64,000 nucleotides of DNA from Sediminibacterium sp. (GCF_030695065.1 NZ_JAUYTR010000023.1:558001-622000); one strand, 5' to 3'. Numbered from the stretch's first letter, positions 43,619 to 54,327 are shown. Numbers and translations are program-made. Notes: generated from the letters alone by a model not told the origin.

Positions 43619-46567
43619 ATGAAGCGATTGTTTTTTTCGTTTTTATTGAGTTTGCTAATTGGTCAGCTTTTTGCCCAATATCCCTATACCCAAAAGTTTA
43701 CTTATCCTGCTCAGTTACCCACACAGGTTATTTATGATATGTTATCGGATAATAAAGGATATATATGGTTGGCAACCGATAAGGGCTTATTTAGATTTAA
43801 TGGCCGGACTTTTGTAAAAATTCCTTTCGATAATACCCGCATGCAATCTGTAAGTTATTTGCAACAAGATCCCGAGGGAAATATTTGGTGTATGAATTTT
43901 TACAAAGAGTTGTTTTCTATTAAAAATGATACCCTTCGCAATTATAATTTTAGAGACAAAAGAGTTTATGATGAATCAATCATAGTGAACTATGTTGCAA
44001 CCAAGAAGCATATCTGGTTGGCATCTTTAGAAAACTTATATCAAATTGATAAAGCCACTGGAACTACAATTAAAAAGGTATACTCTCCCGAATACCTAGG
44101 AATTTCATCCATAGTAAAAAATGGGGAGGAAATTGTTGCTTATGGTGCAAAAGGGTGGATGTTTAAATATCCTGCTAAAAAAGAAGAATGGATTAAAACG
44201 CCTTTCAAATATAATGACACTAGAATGATGTCTTCGGGTAAATATATTTATGGTTCTCAAATTGGTAAAATGCGGTTGCCCGCATTTGTAGTTCAAAATG
44301 GAATACTGAAATTGACTAAGCCTTTTAATATACCTGAAGATGTGTTAGTATTTCATTTTGCCTCCACCTCTGAAACTGAACAATGGATTTGTACACAAAC
44401 TGGCGCTTATTTATGGAATATTGAAAACGGAAATACCAGGCTAATTTTTCCTAATCAAAGCATCACTGATATTGTTAAAGATTATCAAGGAAATTATTGG
44501 GTAAGTACTTTAGACAATGGTCTTTTTGTTTGTCCTTCTCTTAATAATAAATTGTATTCAATAAATCCTGGGTCTGGCTTTGATAATATATCTAAAGTAA
44601 CAACAATTAATAAGGATACTGTAGTTGTAGGTAGCACCAAGGGAATGTTAACCACATTTAATATCAAAACGGAAAGTCGATTACATTATAAGCTACCAAT
44701 AGCAACAGAAATACAGTTTATTACGTATGATTCTACCGATAAAAGTGTTTTTACCAATAGAGGTATAATAAATCTAAAATCTGCCAATCCAGTTAAAGTT
44801 GACGATTATGGCAAAAGTGTTATAAGAGATCATCAAAAAAATCTAATTGTTGCTTCTTATAATAGAACATATGTTTTAAATAATCCACTTGGTATTCGTT
44901 CAAAGGAAACCCCAGACACTACAGGTATTCCACTATATAGTCGCTACATGAAAAATAATATTTTCAGGTCAGGATTAAGAATACCAGTTTTTAGAAACGC
45001 AAGAAGCACTAATATTCTTCTTTCAAGAACAAAAAAATATTTCTGGATTGCATATTATGATGATTTATATCGGTATTGTTTTAGTGATAGCACTTTTATA
45101 GTCAGGAAAAATAATAATCAAAAATTAATAGCTAGAACTCTTTATGAAACGTCTGACAACTATTTATTAGCTGGCACTTCTAATGAAGGCTTGTACGTAA
45201 TAGAGAATGATAAAGTAATTAAGCGCTTTCATACCGGAAATGGATTAAAAAGCAATAATGTTAAAGGGATAAAAGAACGTAATGGAAAAATCTGGGTAAA
45301 TACAGATGAGTCTTTGCAGATCATCGATTTAAAGTCAGGCGTTATCACTAATTTATTAGATGAATATGGATTGGGAGGATTAACGGTTAATGATTTTTCT
45401 TTGCATCCAGATAAACTGTTATTAGCCACAACATCTGGTTTGGTTATAAATGATTACAGAGGTAAGCCTGTAAATGAAATCATTTATTTTCCTTCTATTA
45501 AAGCCCATTCTAATGGTTCTGAATTAACAGCTAATTCGCGCCTACCTGCTGATAAAAATAATATCAGTTTTTATTTTGATGCAGTTCAGTATAAATCTCC
45601 AACCAATTTAAACTATCGCTATAAATTGGTTGGTCTAGATACTTCTTGGAAGGTATTGAGCTATAATATTGCAACACTCAATTTTTATAGATTATCTCCT
45701 GGTTCATATGATTTTAGAATACAAGCATATGATATAAATGGGATTTATGAAAGTGATTTGAGGTCTTTTCCATTTCAGGTACTTAAACCTTTTTGGCAAC
45801 AATGGTGGTTTATTTTTATAATGACTTGTTTGTCTATAGGCATTGCATATCTTTTTCTAAAATTTTGGTCTAAAAGATTAATGGTAAGACAAGGTTTAAA
45901 AGAACGACTTTTTAAAAGTCAATTAGTAGCTATTCGTTCACAAATGAATCCCCATTTTATATATAATGTTTTAAATACTGTGCAGGGATTATTGTATGAT
46001 AATAGAAAAACAGAAGTAGGTAATTTATTAGGTAATTTTAGTGATTTAATGCGTAAGACTCTTCAGGCAAGTGATAAGCAGCTTCAGTCTTTGCGCGAGG
46101 AAATCGAAAACCTCACTCTTTATCTTGAGTTAGAGAAAGCCAGGTTTGATAAAGATTTTGAATACACAATAGAAATTAATCTTCAGGATGATACTTCTGA
46201 TTTAATTATTCCTTCTATGTTATTGCAACCATTTGCTGAAAATGCAGTTAAACACGGTTTGATGCATAAGCCTGGTAAAAAGGAGCTAAGAATAAAGTTC
46301 ATTCAATCGAATAATGGGCTAGATGTATATATTGAAGACAACGGAATTGGTAGAAAGCAATCTGCGCAAATTAATCAAAGAAACAAGAATAAGCCACAGC
46401 CTTTTGCCACAAAGGCAATTGCAGAAAGAATTGAACTTTTTAATAAGTTGTATAAGCTCAAAATTACGCATGACGTAGTTGATCAATACGATGAACTAAA
46501 AAATTCATTAGGCACAGCAATTCATTTATTTATTCCTAAGTACGATGAGGAGCGAATTAATTTTTAG
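43619..46567 (+). CDS. Two-component propeller sensor histidine kinase (LytS-type kinase)
   Basis: 982 residues. Signal peptide (KRLFFSFLLSLLIGQLFAQ), a periplasmic beta-propeller of Reg_prop-like repeats such as GYIWLATDKGLFRFNG and GNYWVSTLDNGLF, a Y_Y_Y domain (about 640-720, NYRYKLVGLDTSWK, SPGSYDFRIQAYD), one membrane helix (WWFIFIMTCLSIGIAYLFL) and a His_kinase domain with H779 in QMNPHFIYNVLN and ATPase motif NAVKHG. ATG 43610 is also in frame. It probably senses an external ligand and phosphorylates the LytTR regulator encoded 45 bases downstream. Confidence 0.92.
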   Translation: MKRLFFSFLLSLLIGQLFAQYPYTQKFTYPAQLPTQVIYDMLSDNKGYIWLATDKGLFRFNGRTFVKIPFDNTRMQSVSYLQQDPEGNIWCMNFYKELFSIKNDTLRNYNFRDKRVYDESIIVNYVATKKHIWLASLENLYQIDKATGTTIKKVYSPEYLGISSIVKNGEEIVAYGAKGWMFKYPAKKEEWIKTPFKYNDTRMMSSGKYIYGSQIGKMRLPAFVVQNGILKLTKPFNIPEDVLVFHFASTSETEQWICTQTGAYLWNIENGNTRLIFPNQSITDIVKDYQGNYWVSTLDNGLFVCPSLNNKLYSINPGSGFDNISKVTTINKDTVVVGSTKGMLTTFNIKTESRLHYKLPIATEIQFITYDSTDKSVFTNRGIINLKSANPVKVDDYGKSVIRDHQKNLIVASYNRTYVLNNPLGIRSKETPDTTGIPLYSRYMKNNIFRSGLRIPVFRNARSTNILLSRTKKYFWIAYYDDLYRYCFSDSTFIVRKNNNQKLIARTLYETSDNYLLAGTSNEGLYVIENDKVIKRFHTGNGLKSNNVKGIKERNGKIWVNTDESLQIIDLKSGVITNLLDEYGLGGLTVNDFSLHPDKLLLATTSGLVINDYRGKPVNEIIYFPSIKAHSNGSELTANSRLPADKNNISFYFDAVQYKSPTNLNYRYKLVGLDTSWKVLSYNIATLNFYRLSPGSYDFRIQAYDINGIYESDLRSFPFQVLKPFWQQWWFIFIMTCLSIGIAYLFLKFWSKRLMVRQGLKERLFKSQLVAIRSQMNPHFIYNVLNTVQGLLYDNRKTEVGNLLGNFSDLMRKTLQASDKQLQSLREEIENLTLYLELEKARFDKDFEYTIEINLQDDTSDLIIPSMLLQPFAENAVKHGLMHKPGKKELRIKFIQSNNGLDVYIEDNGIGRKQSAQINQRNKNKPQPFATKAIAERIELFNKLYKLKITHDVVDQYDELKNSLGTAIHLFIPKYDEERINF

Positions 46568-46612
46568 AAAACAACTTACAGCACATTCATTTCATGATTA
46601 ACTTCAATTAAG

Positions 46613-47362
46613 ATGGAAACAATAAAAGCAATTATAGTAGATGATGAACCTAATGCTAAAAAAGCATTGCGTGGGTTACTTTCCGAAAATTTTGAGGAGG
46701 TTGAAATTGTTGCAGATTGTAGTGATGTGCCCGAAGCAGTTAAAACGATTAATAAATATAAACCAGATTTGGTTTTTTTAGATATTGATATGCCAGGGTA
46801 TAGTGGGTTTGAATTGCTAGACTTTTTTGATCAACAGCAAATAGGGTTTAAAATTATTTTTGTTACAGCATATAGTGAGTATTCTTTAAAAGCATTTGAA
46901 AGTTCGGCGGTAGATTATATCTTAAAGCCGGTAAGGTTAGAGCATTTGAAAAGAGCGCTTAAGAAAATTAATTTTCAAGCCTCCAATCAAATTCAATACA
47001 AGGTTTTACGAGACAATTTATCTCAACAACAAGATAAAAAAGTGGTGTTACAAACCGCTGAAACCATTTATGTAGTTAATCAAGAAGATATTATTTTTAT
47101 TCAAGCAGAAGGAAGTTATACCAAAATTGTTACTGTAACACATGGGGTATTAACCTTAACTAAAAAACTGTTAGACTTTGAATATTTAGAATCGGATGGT
47201 CCTTTTTTTCGAACACATAGAAGTTATATTGTCAACTTGAACCATATCAAGAAGATTGATAAAAAAGAATTTGTGTTAATCATGAGTAATGAGTCTCAGG
47301 TACACCTGTCGCAAGATAAAAAGAACGCTTTGATTGAAAGATTTACTTCAAAGATTATATAA
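46613..47362 (+). CDS. LytTR family response regulator
   Basis: 249 residues. Receiver domain with the acidic pair D10-D11, phosphoacceptor D57 in LVFLDIDMPG, and K in ILKPVR; LytTR DNA-binding domain from about 140 with VNQEDIIFIQAEGSYTKIVT and FFRTHRSYIVNLNHI. Partner of the propeller kinase just upstream, in the same operon. Direct repeats at 43520-43552 are a candidate target. Its 3' end overlaps birA on the other strand by eight bases. Confidence 0.95.
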   Translation: METIKAIIVDDEPNAKKALRGLLSENFEEVEIVADCSDVPEAVKTINKYKPDLVFLDIDMPGYSGFELLDFFDQQQIGFKIIFVTAYSEYSLKAFESSAVDYILKPVRLEHLKRALKKINFQASNQIQYKVLRDNLSQQQDKKVVLQTAETIYVVNQEDIIFIQAEGSYTKIVTVTHGVLTLTKKLLDFEYLESDGPFFRTHRSYIVNLNHIKKIDKKEFVLIMSNESQVHLSQDKKNALIERFTSKII

Positions 47363-48158
47363 TCCATTCAACGGAGCCATGTATAAATTGGTGCTGTATT
47401 CCAGCAGTTGCTAGTAAGTTTCCATTTTTATTTACTTCGTTTATACAATATGTTGCAGTGATATTGCCGGTTTTAAGTTTCACTAATTGTTCCTTTTTAT
47501 ATAAAACAGCATTGTATTGGGTTATTATTTTTTCTGGTCCTTGTGGTTGTAATAATTGGTGGTATCTTTTATTGAGATGATTACAAAGTTCTTTTGCAAG
47601 TTCCTTAGGATGGTATGTTTCACCTGTAATCTGTTTTAGTGAAACGGCTTTTTGTTTAACCTCTTCAAAGTAGGTCTGATTAATATTAATGCCGATGCCT
47701 GCAATGGCATAGGTCCAAATTCCCCCGCTAATCTGGGTTTCTATTAGGATTCCTCCTGCCTTTCTGTCATTCCAGTAAATATCATTAGGCCATTTTATGG
47801 TTAGTTCTGAGGGAATATATAGAGATAAAAGGTCCCAACTAGCTAATGCAATTGCAGCGCTCAGTGCAAATTGATGTCCTATATTGAGTGAGGAAACATT
47901 TAGTATGACAGATAAAAGCAGATTTTGACCTGATTCAGACTCCCATTTTTTACCCATTTGCCCCTTACCAGCAGTTTGTAAATCGGCAAAAAAAGCGGCA
48001 CCATGCTCAGCCAATTTAGCTTGTAACTGCTCCATGGCATAAATGTTGGTACTGTTTACCCTATTAAGGTGGGTGAACGGTGTTCCAATCACAGTTTTAA
48101 CAGCTGAACCTGCCAAAGAATTACTATTTTTGACGAAGTTAACATGAAAATTATTCAT
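47355..48158 (-). CDS. birA: Biotin--[acetyl-CoA-carboxylase] ligase
   Basis: About 267 residues. Catalytic motifs: VNSTNIYA, QTAGKGQMGKKWES (a G.GR.G-like biotinoyl-AMP loop), KWPNDIYWNDRKAGGILIE and GIGININQ. No N-terminal helix-turn-helix, so it is a ligase only and not a repressor like E. coli BirA. ATG 48158 (MNNFHV) is preferred; ATG 48191 further upstream would overlap the divergent rsfS start. It attaches biotin to carboxylase carrier proteins. Confidence 0.9.
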   Translation of the reverse strand: MNNFHVNFVKNSNSLAGSAVKTVIGTPFTHLNRVNSTNIYAMEQLQAKLAEHGAAFFADLQTAGKGQMGKKWESESGQNLLLSVILNVSSLNIGHQFALSAAIALASWDLLSLYIPSELTIKWPNDIYWNDRKAGGILIETQISGGIWTYAIAGIGININQTYFEEVKQKAVSLKQITGETYHPKELAKELCNHLNKRYHQLLQPQGPEKIITQYNAVLYKKEQLVKLKTGNITATYCINEVNKNGNLLATAGIQHQFIHGSVEWII

Positions 48159-48193
48159 TAAAACACCTATCATTTTTGGAACCACTTTCACTA

Positions 48194-48580
48194 TTGAAAA
48201 CCCGCGAGAAGACTACAGTCACAAGACTGAATAAAAACTCCAAGATATTTAAGACAATTATTCAAGCCATACTAGATAGAAAAGGCGAGAATATCATTAG
48301 TCTAGACCTCAGAAAAATACCGGAAGCATCTGCAGATTTTTTTATTGTTTGTGAAGCAACCAGTACTACCCAAATAAAAGCTATAGCCGATTACGTTGAA
48401 GATCAGCTTAAGAAAATTTGTGGTGAAACGCCTTATAGACACGAAGGAAAACAAGCCGCCCAATGGGTACTAATAGATTACATTAATGTGGTAGTTCACG
48501 TTATGCACCCTGAAGCACGAAATTTTTATAAATTAGAAGAAATGTGGAGCGATGCCGTTTCGCAAATGCATGAGTCTTGA
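48194..48580 (+). CDS. rsfS: Ribosome silencing factor RsfS
   Basis: About 128 residues. KNSKIFKTIIQAILDRKGENIISLDLRK, shown here as the family core in parts, is followed by ASADFFIVCEA, the conserved RHEGKQAAQWVLIDY and VVHVMHPEARNFYKLEEMW. It binds ribosomal protein L14 and blocks subunit joining in poor growth. The start must be TTG: 48194 gives MKTREKTTVTR, and 48176 adds six residues. Head-to-head with birA; followed by ftsH after 54 bases. Confidence 0.9.
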   Translation: MKTREKTTVTRLNKNSKIFKTIIQAILDRKGENIISLDLRKIPEASADFFIVCEATSTTQIKAIADYVEDQLKKICGETPYRHEGKQAAQWVLIDYINVVVHVMHPEARNFYKLEEMWSDAVSQMHES

Positions 48581-48634
48581 ACTTAACAAAACTTTTAAGG
48601 GACTCAAACATTATTATATATCACGTAAGAAGCT

Positions 48635-50674
48635 ATGTCACAGAACAACCCGTTACCGAAAATAAACTCTGAGAAAGGAGATGGTCAGAAGAAAGGACCA
48701 AAGTTTACCATTTATTGGATTTACGCAATTATTGCAATTGTTCTTTTATCCATGCAATTCTTAAGAATGTCACCTGATTTGGCACCAACCAGTCAGCAGG
48801 AATACTTTGATCAAATGTTGATTCCGGGCGATGTTCAAAAAATTGACATAGTTAAAAACAAAGAAAGGGTTAGGGTTTATATTAAACCAGATCGCTTGTA
48901 TAAGGACTTTTATGTAACTAAATTCAAGAAAGACTTAAGTAAAGAGAAAGGAAAAGTACAGAATGTTCCTTTGTTTGAATTTGAGTTAACAGGGGATGTT
49001 AAAAATTTCAAAGACGATCTTAAAGAAATTTATGCTGCGCATCCTGAATTAGCACGTGTTCCTGAAAAAGCAGTAACCGATGCAGAATGGACTGGCCCAA
49101 TATTCAATACCATTTTGTCTTTACTATTTATTATTGGCGCATGGGTGTTATTAATGCGTAAGATGGGTGGTGGAGGTCCTGGTGGCGGTGGTCCTGGCGG
49201 CATTTTCAATATTGGAAAATCAAAAGCAACCCTTTTTGATAAAGGAGCTAAAGTTAATATCACATTTGCAGATGTTGCAGGTTTAGATGAAGCCAAAGTG
49301 GAAGTAATGGAAATTGTAGATTTCCTAAAACAGCCCAAAAAATATACTTCTTTGGGTGGTAAAATACCTAAAGGGGCGTTATTAGTAGGTCCTCCGGGTA
49401 CAGGTAAAACCTTATTAGCTAAAGCAATGGCTGGAGAAGCACAAGTGCCTTTCTTTAGTTTGAGCGGATCCGATTTTGTTGAAATGTTTGTGGGGGTTGG
49501 AGCAAGTAGGGTAAGAGATTTATTTAAACAAGCTAGAGAAAAAGCTCCTTGTATAATTTTCATTGATGAAATTGATGCCATAGGTAGAGCCAGAGGTAGA
49601 AATGCCATCATGAGTAATGATGAGAGAGAAAACACATTGAATCAGTTATTAGTTGAAATGGATGGATTTGGAGGCGATACTGGAATTATTATTTTAGCTG
49701 CTACCAATAGACCAGATGTATTGGATAGTGCCTTATTGCGTCCAGGTCGTTTTGATCGTCAAATTTCTATTGATAAGCCAGATGTTAAGGGTCGTGAAGC
49801 AATTTTAAAAGTACACTTAGGTCCTATTAAAGTATCTGAAACATTAGACCTACATAAACTTGCCGAGCAAACACCAGGTTTTGCTGGTGCGGATATTGCC
49901 AACGTGTGTAATGAAGCTGCATTAATAGCTGCGCGTAAGGGGAAAGAAGCGGTTGATATGAGTGATTTCCAAGATGCAATTGATAGAGTAATTGGGGGTT
50001 TGGAGAAAAAGAATAAGATTATTGCTCCACATGAAAAATCTATTATTGCCTATCACGAAGCAGGACATGCTGTTTGCGGATGGTTCTTAGAACACGCTTA
50101 TCCTTTATTAAAAGTTACCATAGTTCCAAGAGGAACAGCTGCGTTGGGTTATGCGCAGTATACGCCAACAGAACAATACTTATACAATACCGATCAGTTA
50201 ATGGATCAAATTTGTATGACATTGGGTGGAAGAGCTGCAGAAGAAATTTTCTTTGGTAAAATTTCAACTGGTGCGGCCAACGATTTACAGCAAATTACTA
50301 GAATTGCATATAGTATGGTTACAGCCTACGGTATGAATAAGAAAGTGGGTAATGTTAGTTTCTATGATCCAACTCAAGAAAATACATTCACTAAACCTTA
50401 TAGTGAAGAAACCGGAAAAATTATAGACGAAGAAGTTAGGGGGATTATAGACGAAGCATACCAAAGAACCCTGAATCTTTTGACCGAGAAAAGAGGTGAA
50501 GTGGAGAAATTGGCGAAGGAACTGCTAGAGAAAGAAGTACTTCATAAGAGTGATGTAGAAACCTTGATTGGGAAGCGTCCTTTTGAGGAAAAAAAGTTAC
50601 TAGAAATAGAAGCGGAAAATATTGCTGCAGCAGAAAAATTGGCTGCTGATCAACATCCTGATACCAATGCATAA
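48635..50674 (+). CDS. ftsH: ATP-dependent zinc metalloprotease FtsH
   Basis: 679 residues. Membrane helices near 24-42 and 155-174 flank a periplasmic domain. A Gly-rich linker ([15 protein letters not shown]) leads to the AAA domain: Walker A GPPGTGKT at 252-259, Walker B FIDEID, SRH region with ATNRPDVLD. The zinc site is H474-E-A-G-H478. It degrades unstable and misassembled membrane proteins. The LUD gene start overlaps its stop by one base (TAATG), so translation is coupled. Confidence 0.96.
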   Translation: MSQNNPLPKINSEKGDGQKKGPKFTIYWIYAIIAIVLLSMQFLRMSPDLAPTSQQEYFDQMLIPGDVQKIDIVKNKERVRVYIKPDRLYKDFYVTKFKKDLSKEKGKVQNVPLFEFELTGDVKNFKDDLKEIYAAHPELARVPEKAVTDAEWTGPIFNTILSLLFIIGAWVLLMRKMGGGGPGGGGPGGIFNIGKSKATLFDKGAKVNITFADVAGLDEAKVEVMEIVDFLKQPKKYTSLGGKIPKGALLVGPPGTGKTLLAKAMAGEAQVPFFSLSGSDFVEMFVGVGASRVRDLFKQAREKAPCIIFIDEIDAIGRARGRNAIMSNDERENTLNQLLVEMDGFGGDTGIIILAATNRPDVLDSALLRPGRFDRQISIDKPDVKGREAILKVHLGPIKVSETLDLHKLAEQTPGFAGADIANVCNEAALIAARKGKEAVDMSDFQDAIDRVIGGLEKKNKIIAPHEKSIIAYHEAGHAVCGWFLEHAYPLLKVTIVPRGTAALGYAQYTPTEQYLYNTDQLMDQICMTLGGRAAEEIFFGKISTGAANDLQQITRIAYSMVTAYGMNKKVGNVSFYDPTQENTFTKPYSEETGKIIDEEVRGIIDEAYQRTLNLLTEKRGEVEKLAKELLEKEVLHKSDVETLIGKRPFEEKKLLEIEAENIAAAEKLAADQHPDTNA

Positions 50675-51303
50675 TGGCAACTTCTAGAGAGAAAATTTTA
50701 AAAAATATCAAACAGGCACTTGTTACCAAAGTGCCTGTTCCCTTTTTGACCAATGCCTCTAATGCTGAATTATTTCAACCATCATTAAAAGAACTGGAGA
50801 TAGAGTTTGCTGAGCATTTTACAGGCTTACAAGGTAAATTCTCTTTTTGTGCCAATGAACAGGAGTTGGCTTCACAATTGTTGCAATTGATATTGGTTCG
50901 TAAATGGGAGCAAGTTTTTTGTAAAGAAGCAGCTTTTTGTGAAATGCTGGTTGCAAACGGATTTGATAAAACTTTTTCTAATGATATTGCCAGTTGTGAT
51001 GTATCTATTACAGGGTGCGAATACTTAGTTGCAAGAACAGGTAGTATGATTTTAAGTAGTGCTTCAGTAAGTGGAAGAACAACCAGTGTATATGCGCCTA
51101 TACATATTTGTTTAGCTAAAACAAATCAATTGGTTTATAGTATTGATCAGGCTTTATGGGGCATGACCGAAAAGTATGGAACAAATATACCATCAATGAT
51201 AAGTTTAGCTACTGGGCCTAGTAGAACAGCAGATATAGAAAAAACATTGGTGGTAGGAGTTCATGGGCCTAAAGAAGTTTTTTGCTTTTTAACTGATGAT
51301 TGA
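50674..51303 (+). CDS. LUD domain protein (LutC/YkgG-like)
   Basis: 209 residues. The N-terminal ATSREKILKNIKQAL helix and the core CEYLVARTGSMIL, GRTTSVYAPIHICLA and MISLATGPSRTADIEKTLVVGVHGP match the LUD family. In lactate-using bacteria LutC works with LutA and LutB; none of these is here. In Bacteroidota the gene commonly follows ftsH, as seen, without a known role. Its start overlaps the ftsH stop. Confidence 0.88.
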   Translation: MATSREKILKNIKQALVTKVPVPFLTNASNAELFQPSLKELEIEFAEHFTGLQGKFSFCANEQELASQLLQLILVRKWEQVFCKEAAFCEMLVANGFDKTFSNDIASCDVSITGCEYLVARTGSMILSSASVSGRTTSVYAPIHICLAKTNQLVYSIDQALWGMTEKYGTNIPSMISLATGPSRTADIEKTLVVGVHGPKEVFCFLTDD

Positions 51304-51317
51304 TTAATATTAATTTC

Positions 51318-51746
51318 ATGGAATTAGCTTGCCGTAATTTATTTGTGTATGGTTCGCTTAGAAGCGGCTTCAACAACCCTGCATATACTTATATAAGTAA
51401 GTACTTTACTCTATTAGGGACTGCTTACGTAAAAGGTAAATTGTATCAATTACCTGAATTTCCTGCTGGGGTTCCTACCAATGACAACCATTTAATTAAA
51501 GGGGAATTGTATGCTATTAAAGTACCTGCTGAATGTTCTTGGGCCATTGCTCAATTAGACGATTACGAAGGTGTGCAAGCAGAAGAAGATGAAATTCCCT
51601 TATATAAAAGAGTTCTAACAACAGTACAAATAAATGACGTTCAAGAACAAGCTTGGATTTATTGGTACAATGGATCTGTAGAAGGCGGAGTATTAATTGA
51701 AGGAGGTGATTTACTAGCTTATCTGAAACAAAAAGGAAAGCTATGA
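51318..51746 (+). CDS. Gamma-glutamylcyclotransferase-like protein
   Basis: 142 residues of the GGCT/AIG2 fold: the ligand loop LFVYGSLRSGF (YGS at 11-13) and the catalytic glutamate E84 in LDDYEG. Members split gamma-glutamyl compounds to 5-oxoproline or act on other gamma-glutamylamines. ATG 51318 is used; a TTG at 51300 would overlap the LUD gene. Overlaps lpxH by four bases. Confidence 0.85.
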   Translation: MELACRNLFVYGSLRSGFNNPAYTYISKYFTLLGTAYVKGKLYQLPEFPAGVPTNDNHLIKGELYAIKVPAECSWAIAQLDDYEGVQAEEDEIPLYKRVLTTVQINDVQEQAWIYWYNGSVEGGVLIEGGDLLAYLKQKGKL

Positions 51747-52507
51747 TTAATAATATCTGTGCTGACAATAAAATTTATTTTCTATCCGATTTCCATTTAG
51801 GAGCCCCTAATGCTGCTGCAAGTTTAATTAGAGAGAAAAAACTGGTCTTATTTTTAGATTCAATTAAAAAAAGTGCCGCTGGCATATTTATAGTTGGAGA
51901 CATTTTTGATTTTTGGTTTGAGTATAAAAAATCTGTTCCCAAAGGCTATACACGTTTACTTGGGAAGTTAGCAGAGTTAAGTGATGCGGGAATACCAATT
52001 ATCGTTTTTACTGGTAACCATGACATGTGGATGAGTGGATATTTTGAGTCTGAATTGAATATTACTGTTTATCATGAACCCCATACTTTTGTTTGGAATA
52101 ATAAAAAAGTATTGGTTGGTCATGGTGATGGATTAGGTCCGGGAGATCAAGGGTATAAGTTTCTAAAAAAAATTTTTACAAACCCTGTTTGCAAATGGCT
52201 CTTCAGCATACTCCATCCTGATTGGGGTATTGGGTTGGCCAATTATTTTAGTAGAAAGAGCAAAGAAAAAACAGGTTTATCTGATGATCATTTTTTAGGA
52301 GCTGAACATGAGTGGCTGATTGTTTATAGCAAAGAGGTTCTTGAAAAAGAACATTTTGATTTTTTTATTTTTGGTCATCGCCACTATCCCATTGATTTCC
52401 CACTTACTGGCACAAGTAGGTATATTAATTTAGGTGATTGGATTAAAAATTTTACCTACGCAGAATTTGATGGGGCTAATATGCAGTTGAAAAAATTTGA
52501 ATCATAA
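51743..52507 (+). CDS. lpxH: UDP-2,3-diacylglucosamine diphosphatase
   Basis: 254 residues of the calcineurin-like phosphoesterase fold. Metal motifs in order: SDFHLGAP, GDIFDFWFE, GNHDMW, GHGDG and FGHRHYP. These with the HPDWGIGLA segment mark LpxH, which cleaves UDP-diacylglucosamine to lipid X in lipid A synthesis at the inner membrane. ATGA overlap with the previous gene suggests coupling. Confidence 0.92.
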   Translation: MINNICADNKIYFLSDFHLGAPNAAASLIREKKLVLFLDSIKKSAAGIFIVGDIFDFWFEYKKSVPKGYTRLLGKLAELSDAGIPIIVFTGNHDMWMSGYFESELNITVYHEPHTFVWNNKKVLVGHGDGLGPGDQGYKFLKKIFTNPVCKWLFSILHPDWGIGLANYFSRKSKEKTGLSDDHFLGAEHEWLIVYSKEVLEKEHFDFFIFGHRHYPIDFPLTGTSRYINLGDWIKNFTYAEFDGANMQLKKFES

Positions 52508-52515
52508 TTTGATTT

Positions 52516-53613
52516 ATGGAACAATTTTTAGAAAAGGAAATTTTAAACAATACAGTAAGAAGTTACTTAACTGTTTTACTAGTTATATTGGCTATTCTAA
52601 TTTTAAAGAGGATTGTATCAAAGTATTTAGCCAAATTGATGTTTAGATTAGTTGGCAAGGCTGGTAAACATGTTGCAAGAGAGTCTTTTTTGAATTTAGT
52701 AGTTCAGCCTTTAGATTATTTTTTATTACTCCTAATTGGAATTATTTCTATTGATCAATTGACTTTTCCAGAAGTATTAAATGTGATGGTTTATAGAATT
52801 TCATTGAAAGAGTTTCTAGATGCATTAGCCAATGGAGTATTAATAAGTGTATTTATTTGGTTAGTATTAAGGGTCATTGAATTTATTGCATTGGTATTAG
52901 AACAGAAAGCCAATTTAACAGCTGATATGACCGACAATCAGTTAATAATTTTTTTCAAAGACTTTTTCAAAGCAATTTTGGTCATAATTGGGCTTTTACT
53001 AATTCTTCGTTTTTCTTTTAATCAAGACATCAGTAATTTATTAACAGGACTTAGTATTGTAGGCGCGGCGCTAGCATTAGCCACCCGTGAAAGTTTAGAA
53101 AATTTAATTGCCTCATTTATCATTTTCTTCGATAAACCATTTATAACTGGCGACTTAGTTAAAGTAAACGGGTTTTCAGGAACTATTGAAAAAATAGGAC
53201 TGAGAAGTACTCGCATAAGAACCCTTGAAAAAACATATATCTCTGTGCCCAATAAGCAAATGGTAGACACAATTGTTGATAATATCTCATTGCGCTCTCA
53301 TAGGAAAGCAGAAATAAGAATCGAAGCTGGTTTAGATGCCACAACCATTCAGTTGTCTCAGCTTATTGAGTCAATAAGATCAACACTTTTGTTAAATGGC
53401 GTTACAGGGATTGCAGTTTATTTAATAGACACGGGAAAGAGTGCACATATCATCAATATTGAATACTTGAGTTTGGTTACTCAACCAATGGACGTATTTC
53501 TTCAACAACGCCAGGATATCATTTTCAAGATCATTTCATTAATGGATGACTTGAAAATTCAAATGGCAGCTGCAGCTACAGATGTAGTAGTAACAAACAA
53601 ATCAATTGGATAA
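52516..53613 (+). CDS. MscS family mechanosensitive ion channel
   Basis: 365 residues. Four or so membrane helices in the first 200 residues; the pore-lining helix and beta domain read LSIVGAALALATRESLENL, then FDKPFITGDLVKVNGFSGTIEKIGLRSTRIRT and VPNKQMVD, shown as split family motifs. The channel relieves osmotic downshock. It starts eight bases after lpxH and ends with a 12-base overlap with the convergent MerR gene. Confidence 0.9.
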   Translation: MEQFLEKEILNNTVRSYLTVLLVILAILILKRIVSKYLAKLMFRLVGKAGKHVARESFLNLVVQPLDYFLLLLIGIISIDQLTFPEVLNVMVYRISLKEFLDALANGVLISVFIWLVLRVIEFIALVLEQKANLTADMTDNQLIIFFKDFFKAILVIIGLLLILRFSFNQDISNLLTGLSIVGAALALATRESLENLIASFIIFFDKPFITGDLVKVNGFSGTIEKIGLRSTRIRTLEKTYISVPNKQMVDTIVDNISLRSHRKAEIRIEAGLDATTIQLSQLIESIRSTLLLNGVTGIAVYLIDTGKSAHIINIEYLSLVTQPMDVFLQQRQDIIFKIISLMDDLKIQMAAAATDVVVTNKSIG

Positions 53614-54327
53614 GGAAGACTTTAATTCTAATAAGAATTGCTTGAATTTGGTTAGTGACTGAACCAACTGTGTTTCTGTATCAATTTTATTCTTGTTATT
53701 TTTTAAATAACTCTTAGCACCTTCAATAGAAAATTTTCTTTGTCTTAAGAGTAAATAAATGAGCTGAAGGTTTTTAATATCTTCTACTCTAAATAGGCGA
53801 TCTCCTTTTCTTGTTTTTCTCGGTTGTAAAATATCAAATTCATTTTCCCAGTAACGCAATAATGAAGTGTTTACTTTAAACCAAGATGCAACTTCGCTAA
53901 TTGAGTAATATAACTTCTGCTTTAAAACATCTTCTGTAGGAATTTCAATTAGGTCTGCTACTGCATCCATTTCTTTAAAAGATTTTCTTCCTCTTTTTCC
54001 TACTTCCTTTATTTTATCTGATAGTTTAACTTTTGTAGTAACAGCTGGTTCCAATGAAACAGCAGCGGGTGTTTTGTTTACCTTTTCGCTTTTTACCTTA
54101 ACAACAATTTGGTTGCTTGCATAAACTACCGGCTCCTCTGTTACAGTTTCACTAATTGCAATGGGTTCAATATTAGTAATTGGTTCTTTATTTGCAATTG
54201 GTTCTAAAGCAGTCGGTAGATTCGGTTGGGCCGATTCTACTGGTTTTTTTACAGCCTGTTTCTTAGGTTTTGGGGTAATGCCTACTGGCATTCCAAAAAG
54301 GTCCAATTGTTGTAATGGATTTCCCAT
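53602..54327 (-). CDS. MerR family transcriptional regulator with long disordered N-terminus
   Basis: 241 residues. The first 100 are low complexity, rich in Lys, Pro, Glu and Val, with a repeated EPIxxxEPI pattern at 42-58. A MerR winged helix-turn-helix follows at about 140-208 (YSISEVASWFKVNTSLLRYW, then FRVEDIKNLQLI). The C-terminal coiled helix is short and lacks a metal or drug site. This MerR form with a long tail is widespread in Bacteroidota; targets unknown. Confidence 0.85.
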   Translation of the reverse strand: MGNPLQQLDLFGMPVGITPKPKKQAVKKPVESAQPNLPTALEPIANKEPITNIEPIAISETVTEEPVVYASNQIVVKVKSEKVNKTPAAVSLEPAVTTKVKLSDKIKEVGKRGRKSFKEMDAVADLIEIPTEDVLKQKLYYSISEVASWFKVNTSLLRYWENEFDILQPRKTRKGDRLFRVEDIKNLQLIYLLLRQRKFSIEGAKSYLKNNKNKIDTETQLVQSLTKFKQFLLELKSSLSN

